A DNA stretch of 64,000 nucleotides, taken from the NCBI GenBank assembly GCA_036245805.1, contig BTRK01000003.1, positions 6,448,001 to 6,512,000 of the forward strand. Direction: 5' to 3'. Below the pieces are notes generated by a model. It had not been told where the DNA came from and did not search any database. It was given only the letters and a program-made list of their open reading frames with translations. The DNA comes from Pristionchus mayeri. Its lineage: Eukaryota > Nematoda > Chromadorea > Rhabditida > Neodiplogasteridae. Numbering within the stretch: the stretch's first letter is position 1; each line of letters begins with the position of its first letter. A program made the translations under genes and the position numbers. Positions 57,601 to 64,000 of this stretch are shown piece after piece.

Positions 57601-57700
57601 AAATCGTAAACCTGGAGGGAGAAACGGTAATTAACTGACTCTGTGGTGGGTTAGTGGAGACCACAAGCTGCGCAGGCTTCTTGGCTGGTGGTCCGGCCAT
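45219..57700 (-). CDS. HMG-box-like protein, parent gene (eight joined exons)
   Basis: Exons 57472-57393, 56551-56492, 56201-56109, 52593-52519, 52169-52124, 46942-46862, 46290-46156 and 45325-45219 keep one open frame of ~224 codons with every phase matching. Residues ~15-70 (RMALTGFMLFVRKERN, then EKYPTATQEQLTS, then HWNCLDKVVQ and AQAHELNLR) follow the HMG-box pattern of an aromatic helix 1 and W-x-x-L helix 3, so I infer a DNA-binding or chromatin protein. The C-terminal part (SRIIRVAHATPP, a Gln/His run, FYLDQWQMIEWQ, Ala-rich end) is unknown. A likely first exon (57700-57612, MAGPPAKKPAQLVV, behind TTTCAG) ends one base out of phase with 57472, so the start is uncertain; RMALTG may contain the start. 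A short alternative end (56034-56002, SAVDHDIAV and stop) is possible. The intron 56108-52594 holds an LTR element. Confidence 0.65.
49797..49910. repeat. ~110 bp hairpin element in segment C only
   Basis: GGATGGCTTGGCAAGAAA and TTTCTTGACAAGCCATCC form the outer arms, with a GCTCTCTCACC / GGTGAGAGC inner stem. Segment A lacks it at the matching place (near 16320), so it is a later small insertion. Confidence 0.7.
52645..53137. other. Intron sequence, no gene
   Basis: AT-rich, with a TTTTTGCCGAC motif repeated three times (about 52970, 53069, 53094). Part of the fourth intron of the HMG-like gene. Confidence 0.5.
53143..53490 (-). repeat. 3' LTR (element reads on minus strand)
   Basis: Direct repeat of 55439-55786. 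Bounded by TGTTGTAT and ATACAACA. Confidence 0.93.
53526..53814. mobile_element. TTAA-flanked MITE, copy 3, nested in the LTR element
   Basis: The AGGGGGTGCTCCGGGGAATG start follows TTAA (53522-53525). The CATTCCCCGGAGCACTCCT end precedes TTAA (53815-53818). Very similar to 28518-28805. It is younger than the LTR element it sits in. Confidence 0.92.
53912..55146 (-). pseudogene. LTR element interior: Cys-rich and protease-like fragments
   Basis: Overlapping minus-strand frames (55146-54946, 55112-54717, 54706-54371, 54115-53912) give a charged and Cys-rich region and a stretch with VIVGRDLIGRLHLL, which resembles the C-terminal part of a retroelement aspartic protease. Frames change several times, and no RT or integrase motif is present. 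Probably a gag-protease remnant of a BEL/Pao- or Gypsy-type element; the family is not certain. Confidence 0.45.
55439..55786 (-). repeat. 5' LTR (element reads on minus strand)
   Basis: Direct repeat of 53143-53490. The primer-binding site candidate is just inside at 55427-55437. Confidence 0.93.
56190..56365. repeat. Local repeats around a GATTYTGGTACTGCAAT block
   Basis: GATTCTGGTACTGCAATGAT and GATTTTGGTACTGCAATTGA occur ~100 bp apart. Each is followed by a TACGGTAAG motif, and the second is followed by an inverted AAAATCACTTGTTCC. The first unit covers the acceptor of exon 56201-56109, so part of the exon edge has been copied into the intron. Confidence 0.6.
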
Positions 57701-58815
57701 TTCCGATGCTGAAATGAGGCAATCGTCCAGATTAGAGTACCGATTGTCGTTAGTTTAGCATTGTTCCAATGCCTATGCCTACGGTTTCGCTATGTCTAAG
57801 GTAAATGCTTGAAGTTCTGATCATCTATCAACACCCCAATCTGGTCTTCTATACCCGTGCCGAAACGCGTCAGTTTGCCCATTGATACGAACCCGAATTC
57901 GATCTTTACCTTGTGATTTGCGGGCCGAAACTTTTCTTTTCACGCCAGTCTCCTGGTGAAAGCCGGCCGGTAGGTCGACCAGTGGTAATCGTAATGATGA
58001 CATCGAGGCCTAAAATTCGCTGGATCGTTTCGAAACGAAAAATACGAGCACATCGAGCTGCAAGGCATTTTAAAGCCGCAATGAAAAAAATCGAGCAAAA
58101 AATATCCTGGTACGAGAGTATTTTCAATTGCGCGATAAAGTGGGCGGAGCGTGCTAAGCGCAGGAATTGGGGCGACGCGAGAGAGAGAGGCACGGGGCTT
58201 TGCAAGCCGTGTTTGAGCGCAGCGGGGGGAGGCGGTTAGAGGCGGGAGGAGCGGGAAGAATACGCGCGCGTCCGTTTCACGCGCGTCCCTCCTCTCTGCT
58301 ATGCCAGAACATGGATCTCTGTTTTCCCTCCGCTGCACCACTCTTCCCGAATCGATTGTTCAACGCAAATACGTGATCCCCATTCTCGGTGCTTGCTTGT
58401 GTGTGTTTGTTATTCGCAGTTATTGATCGGCTGTTTTTCGGCCCCGAGGCTGTGCGTCATTGCTCGCGATGCGATTGCTCTGTGCACTTTCCTCTTCCCT
58501 TTCCTCGTGCGCTCTCTCTCTAATTGGCGCAAGAGTTAGCTCATTTAGTTTCCTGTAAAATTAGCCCTGTTATCAGCCCCTTCTTTGCAATAATATCCTT
58601 CGCTTTATGTAGTTTACATTGCAGTCTTATCACGAGATAATCAGGCCTCGTTACTTCATCTTGTTCTAGCCTCTCTTTTCTTCATCTAATCATCTCATTT
58701 CGTTCGCTTTTTCGAGTTAGCTCATTAAGCCTATGCCTAAGTCATTCGATTCGATTTCTTGCAGAACGCCGCAACGACTAATTGCGAATTTTGTGTTCAA
58801 AATTTTCGTTTGCAG
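57701..58815. promoter_or_regulatory. Divergent promoter region between the HMG-like and SET-1-like genes
   Basis: The two genes run away from each other with ~1.1 kb between the outer exons I can see. The centre (58140-58310) is unusually GC- and CpG-rich, with GCGCGCGTCC-type words at 58263-58286. Long frames on both strands here (for example 57913-58239) follow from this composition and show no domain. A bidirectional promoter is an inference from position. Confidence 0.4.
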
Positions 58816-61800
58816 ATAACCGTGACGGTCGAGGCTGATAGTAGTATGCTCGGCAACGTGGTGGCTGCCAAGACGAGGACCAGAAGACGCAAGCAGCCCC
58901 AACGAGCCTCCACCTCGACAGGTACGGGCGTCTTGTGAAACCCGGATTGCGCGGGAAAATGTGGTTGTTATTCACCGAATAATAAGCGCAGATTGTGAAA
59001 CGCCGAATGCACACTCCTAAATGTGGTTGTTATTCTCCCGGAATAATAGGCGCAGGCGCCGACCATGATAGTATGATAATGAGATCTGTTTTGAAAACGG
59101 CTGTTGAATCGTCATCCATCTTGCGATACCGGCGTTTTGCCCCGAATCAATAGACACGTGCGCTGAAACAACAATGGAATAGGCGCGAAATCTGCAGGCA
59201 ACCGCGGCACCGCTTTATAAATCAATTAATACCATGCTTTAGTCCCCAAATAATCGCCCAGTTCTTTTCCTTTTCGTAATTACCACGTGGAAATTTCCTT
59301 GCAATCTTATCACATGAGATAATCAGTCATTATGTTCTAGCATCTACTCTCCATATAATTTGCTCATCTTTGCTTTCGTCATAAGCATAATAGGGATGCT
59401 TGCGCGTCAATCCTCTGGTTGTGCTGCGGTTTTGCAATGAGTATGTTGCCAGAAGCACTAACAACACATATGAAATTGCTGGTCGTTAGGTGGCTCGGAA
59501 AGTCCAAACCATCAAGCGCGCTTGCACTTATCGTACTTTGAAGTCGGCATCGATTAGCGGAAGTTATAGGCCTAGTTCTCATTGATTCGGCGCCTCCCCC
59601 CCCCCCCCGGTGCTTCCCGGTTTTTGCCGGTGTGTCAAAAGTATGCCCGCAATTTCGAGGCCTCATCAGTTGCTAGGTGCGAAATATGGTCACGCGGCAC
59701 GCATGTTTGAGCAAGCTCTTTGTCAAATCGCGAAGTTTGCGCGGGCTCCCAACTCTGAAACTGGGAAAGATTAGTCCTTAGATCGTTTAGGCTGCTTAGG
59801 ATTAAGGTTTTTAAAATAAAGTTGGCTTAGGCTTATTGGAAATTTCCATTTTACTGACAATGATGTGTCCTGTATGCTGGCATTCGGGCAGTTATTGCAT
59901 TGCAAATATTCCCCCCCCCCCCCCCCCCCCCCCGCCAGACGCATTTAGTCTTATCACCTGTCCGCCACCCCTAGAGAGCGCGTCTCTCACTAACGTTTAG
60001 TATCGCGATTTTACTCTGCTCGCCACACTGCCAAACCGCTGCTGCCGATTTGTTTTGCCGGTGAAACGCGGAATTGCCGAGAGTAGGAGGACGGGCGGCG
60101 GGTGTTATTGATACAAAATGCTCGCCGCCCTGGCGAAACCTGCTCTCCGCCTCGCATTTATATGCAGAGAGAGATGGGCAAGGAAGGAGGAGAAGGGAGC
60201 GTGACTAAGAGAGACGCGCACAACGTTGTGTAATGCCGGACGACGTTTCCAATAGGAATGGCTTTGCAAGGATTGATCCTCTCTTCATTCAGAGTCCAAC
60301 ATAGGGTCTCAATTTTCAGGTAATTTGCGTCATTTTCGTGTTTCAGGTGTGCTAATTAGGCGTTTGAAGCATTTTAGCTGTGTAGCGCACATGACACTTG
60401 CCTGAAGATCAGACCAAAGTACCTGAAAATTGAAACCCTAGTTTCACCCGGTCTCATTAGCGAGTGAGTGCGCAGAATTAGGATGTTCATTTTGTGGGAA
60501 GCCCTCCTAGATTCCAACCACCACTGTTCGATCGCTTCTTTTTCCCCCTCCTCAATACAGATGTTCACCCCGTCATTTGGAAAGCCGTGCCTTCTCTCAA
60601 TCGATGCGGAATCGAATGTAGCGCCCCCCGTCGGGGGCAATAAAACGAGACGAACCATTATCCTTGAAATGGGCTACGTGTTGGCGTCGCTCTTGGGATC
60701 ACTCGCGGCTTTGCGAAATTTATTCTGTAGTCTTTGCGAGAAATCGACTATGCATTTTACGTTAAGAGATAACAATTGTGTAGAGAAAGTTCTCAATTAG
60801 TCGTTGCTGCGCTCTGTAAGAGTTCAATAAGGTCTGATTTTGTATGCGCTCTCGCATGGAGATAGTGTACGGTTTCGCCGAATCTCCCTCTTATCAGGCG
60901 TAAATACAAGCAGCCCTTTGTTGCGAGATAGAGGCGGGAAGGTCTTGGAGCTTACCATCTTATCTGCCCCTCGCTCCATTTATAATGCCATAGATTGCGC
61001 GCGTCCCCTAGAATTGGTGGTCATCGTAAGACGGATGGAGCAATCTAAATGCTCCCTGCTTTTTGGCTTCTCGCGAAACCGCAAAATGTCAGGCGTAACG
61101 AGCAATCAAATGCCTCGAGAGAGACGCTCGATATTCTCCAAATATACCTTTTTAGCTTTGAATGATGATTGAAGCGTAAAGTCTATTAGCTACCGTATTC
61201 CCACCTACCCGATGCTTTACCGTACCATCTACAGTACTCCACGCGCATGCCGATCGCGTTCTTTTGCCATAAGAATGACAAAGCGGTCTCGGCAAGCCTG
61301 CTTGGATGAGCATCCAATGGTTTAATCTCTCTGGAGAAGCCATTTGTCATCACTATCTTGGAGCCACTCACCACAACATTTGTGTTTGCCTGATCTAGTA
61401 CCGTACCACCTACCGTACTCGCCAATGCTTCCCCTTGCAGCCACTCACAACACCTCTACGGTGTCCGCAGCCGCTGCAGCAGCTGCAACAGCCAAGTCGC
61501 CGGCTCACGCCACGATGGGCAAGAAAGTCCTCAACAACAACACGAGCAGCAACAAGAGCCGAGCGTGAGTGCACTCTTCCCTCCGAATTTAGGATTCAAA
61601 AATATTTGAAATTGAAATTGGCGGGAGAAGGTTACAGTACTATTTTGCAGCAAGGCTGGCAAGGAGAGGGTGGAGTCGCACAAGATCACCGAGTACTTCC
61701 AGCCGCGGCGGAGCGAGCGCAAGACGGGCAAGCAGATCGAGGTACGGTAGTGGGGTTTGATTATTGATTTACGAGACAATCGACTTTCAAATTGCCGTTG

Positions 61801-63451
61801 TGGGTTAGTCTCCACGAAATAAGTACACATCAAGCAGCAAAATGCCGGGTACGCTTGCGGAATTGATGATCGATTTATGTTATTTTAAAGCGTATGAGTA
61901 CATACGATTGTCTATGCACGTTATCTTCGGAAGAATAATCACATATCAAGAGGCAAACTGCCGGGTAGTTGCGCAACAGACTTGTGGATATTTAGTGTTT
62001 GAAGTTTATGCATAAAGCGAACTCGTTATTGGGTTTTAAAGTTCTGCCTGATACTTGTACACGCTTTCGAACAGCAATCTCTCGGGTGATAAATATGGAT
62101 TTTTTTGTTTTTTTGAAGACCATGCATGTTATCTTCCGTATATTAAGCGAAAATCGAGCAGCAAAATTCCGGGTAGTTTCATAGAATCGATTTACATTTT
62201 ATTTTGCTGACTATAAACGGATAACTCACTGTGGATATGTTGTTTGCATGATACTTTCCCTGATTTCGAACAGCAATCTCGCGGGTCGAAGAATTCCGAA
62301 AATGCATTTTGCTATTGGTTGGGAAGGTGCGCGAACGTAAAAATTGACTGATGTGGACAGAATATTTGAATGATACTGTAACATCATTGATGCTAAAGTT
62401 CAATAAATATCGATCTACACTCTTGGTGTACTGTAGCGAGTCAGGACTTCCGTTCAGGTGGAGACGACGATCAAGATAGAGGAGGCGATCATCTCGGGTT
62501 CCTGCGAGGATGATCTCATCGTGTACACGGACGAGTGCAAGGTATACGGTAGTCGATTATCGATTATTGGTTTTCATCCATTCTAAAAGAAGTGAAAATC
62601 ATTTTCAACAGAATGGCCGGATATTTATCAAGAGTCTGCAACTTTAACTTGACTAGTTTAATGAAAAAATAAATAAATATAAATTGATTATAGGGTCGTG
62701 GAGTGCGCGCTGGTAGAGCTTACTCCAAGAACGAACTGGTCGTCGAGTACAAAGGTATTTTACAAATATATTTTATCAATTATAATTGTATTATTTTAAT
62801 GTAAAATTTAAATGATTATGATGTGCAGGCGACATGATCGACTATGAGACGGCGAAGGTTCGCGAGGAGGAGTATGGCAGGTGGGAATTGTTGAATTATT
62901 ATTTTAGGAAAAGGAAATCTGTAATGAAGTAGCCTGGTGAAGCCCGGCTGCAGTGGTTCTATTCAGCAGGGCTGTTCTGTTCTCTAACAGTTACATGGGA
63001 TTATCGAATAAAAAAATCAACAAACAAACAGTATTTTCCTCCACACTGTTAGAACATTGATATCCTTGTGAAAGTTGGCACTGCATTTTTTATACCATTC
63101 AATAATAGCTGGTTAATTTAATTTTCTTTCTAATCCCAGAGGAAGAGACAACAAAAAACATTTGCAGAGACCACTCGATCGGCTCGTACATGTACTTCTT
63201 CAAGCACAGGAACAAGCACTGGTGAGTGGATCATTTCGAGATTTTCATGCTGAGGCTATTCTCCAGTGATTGGTCTTTGAAGAATCAGTTAACTTTGGAA
63301 AGTGTTTGAAACTGTATTTTCACAGTCAATTTGTTTTCAATAATTCAGTTTGAAACTGTATTCTCGTAGGTGTGTGGACGCGACGAAGGAGTCGCCGTAC
63401 AAGGGCCGCCTCGTGAACCACTCGGCACTCCGGCCAAACATGAAGACCAAG
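58816..63451 (+). CDS. set-1: SET-1/KMT5A (PR-Set7)-type histone H4 lysine-20 methyltransferase, 5' part
   Basis: Exons in phase: 58816-58921, 61441-61564, 61651-61741, 62458-62541, 62694-62754, 62829-62880, 63168-63221, 63370-63451; the rest lies beyond the window. The N-terminus is basic (TRTRRRKQPQ) then Ala-rich. KITEYFQPRRSERKTGKQIE is the pre-SET block typical of this family. The SET domain starts at GRGVRAGRAYSKNELVVEY, then YETAKVREEEYG, GSYMYFFKHRNKHWCVDATK and GRLVNHSALRPN. NHS is the conserved cofactor-binding motif; the final active-site part is not in the window. Family knowledge: nuclear monomethylation of H4K20, acting in chromosome condensation and dosage compensation in nematodes. 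The Met at 58846 is the first in the 58816 exon; an upstream exon is possible. Confidence 0.93.
58922..61440. other. First large intron of the SET-1-like gene
   Basis: About 2.5 kb. It holds poly-C runs at 59597-59608 and 59910-59932, a short inverted repeat at 60305-60445 (GGGTCTCAATTTTCAGGTA, and its near reverse complement), and TTAGG/GCTTAGG words at 59785-59842. I see no exon; reading frames such as 60468-60800 lack domain or splice support. Confidence 0.55.
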
Positions 63452-64000
63452 GTACGGTAGCCTGTTCAGTAGTCGATAGATGAGAAGTACGGTAGTCGAG
63501 TGATTGATTGATTAGTAGGTTTGTGAAGCGTTTTTGCTTGTGAAGCTTTTTTTCGCATGAGGCCGTTCCAGAAGAAAATATCCATTTCTCAACTTTGACG
63601 GTGCACCCCGGATAAAACTAAGTACCAGGTATTCCCCGGGAAACTTATTACGTGGATGGCTTTCTTTATACTCTTTTTTCCTAACATATTGATTGAAATT
63701 GATAGCCTGATACGTTCCAACTATCATCCAGCCCGTTAAACTGAAAACAGACTGGTGTGCACTAGGTCTCCCATTACCACGAAAGGCTTTTTCCTATTAA
63801 CTGGTATTTTTGTTTTATGCTGAAATCGTTCATTACATTGACGACTTCTACTCTCCTCGACAAATATGAACCCAGTGAAGCGTAAAACTGCCGGGTGGAT
63901 GTAGTACGGGGTAGGGTGGCTGAAATGGATCACGGTTAACCGTCTTGTTTACTCTCTCGTACGGGTCATCCGTGAGGGGAGGGAGAGAGAGGCGAGAGAG
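63452..64000. other. Next intron of the SET-1-like gene
   Basis: Begins GTACGGTAG. No following SET exon (an expected DYG-type motif) is seen before the window ends. The last 70 bases are GAGAG-rich. Confidence 0.6.

Noticed and set aside
57913..58239. 108-residue plus-strand frame and overlapping minus-strand frames at 57940-58341
   Set aside because: GC-rich divergent promoter region. All strands are open because of base composition, and there is no splice or domain support.
60468..60800. 110-residue frame in the first SET-1 intron
   Set aside because: No splice sites that fit the gene phases and no domain.

Overview
The window looks like nuclear DNA of a rhabditid or diplogastrid nematode; I cannot fix the genus. 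The grounds are a perfect TTAGGC (nematode telomere) tract at 35440-35463, short multi-exon genes with GT-AG introns and possible trans-splice acceptors just before start codons, very many copies of the TACGGTAG / CTACAGTA short motif, dense Tc1/mariner-type elements, and a SET-1/KMT5A-type histone methyltransferase gene. Real genes were found by joining exons with matching phases, because few exons are long enough to stand out alone.

Layout. 1-812 is a foldback element. 1085-1415 (+) holds the last two exons of a gene that enters from the left. 2404-18780 (segment A), 19240-24250 (B) and 44255-51600 (C), plus a shorter relative at 42130-43560 (D), are copies of one segmental duplication in the same orientation. 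All of A, B and C carry the three 3'-terminal exons of one minus-strand gene. The parent copy appears to be C, because its exons continue in phase through 52.1 and 52.6 kb to HMG-box-like exons at 56.1-57.5 kb. B is a pseudogene. In A the exons are intact, but the last intron holds two large transposons and the final exon is present three times in tandem.

Mobile DNA in segment A: a ~5.6 kb element (5305-10930) with ~1.2 kb terminal inverted repeats, a Tc1-type DD34E transposase and a second multi-exon gene; and a 1.44 kb TA-flanked element (11266-12702) with its own five-exon gene built from a duplicated exon pair. Between B and C lies a cys-loop ligand-gated ion channel-like gene (27652-35375, +). 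A frameshifted non-LTR retrotransposon sits where TM1 and part of TM2 should be encoded, and TTAA-flanked MITEs and a tRNA-like sequence sit in its second intron. 37.3-41.7 kb is a large palindrome into which two other elements inserted, one in each arm, so that the opposite arm preserves each empty site.

The right end has the HMG-like gene (-), with a near-intact-ended LTR element (53143-55786, 5-bp target duplication GACAC) in an intron, and the divergent SET-1-like gene (58816-63451, +), which runs off the window. Nothing here looks bacterial, organellar or CRISPR-like. The genes are separate chromosomal loci rather than a joint pathway; the main story is duplication and transposon nesting around three gene loci.
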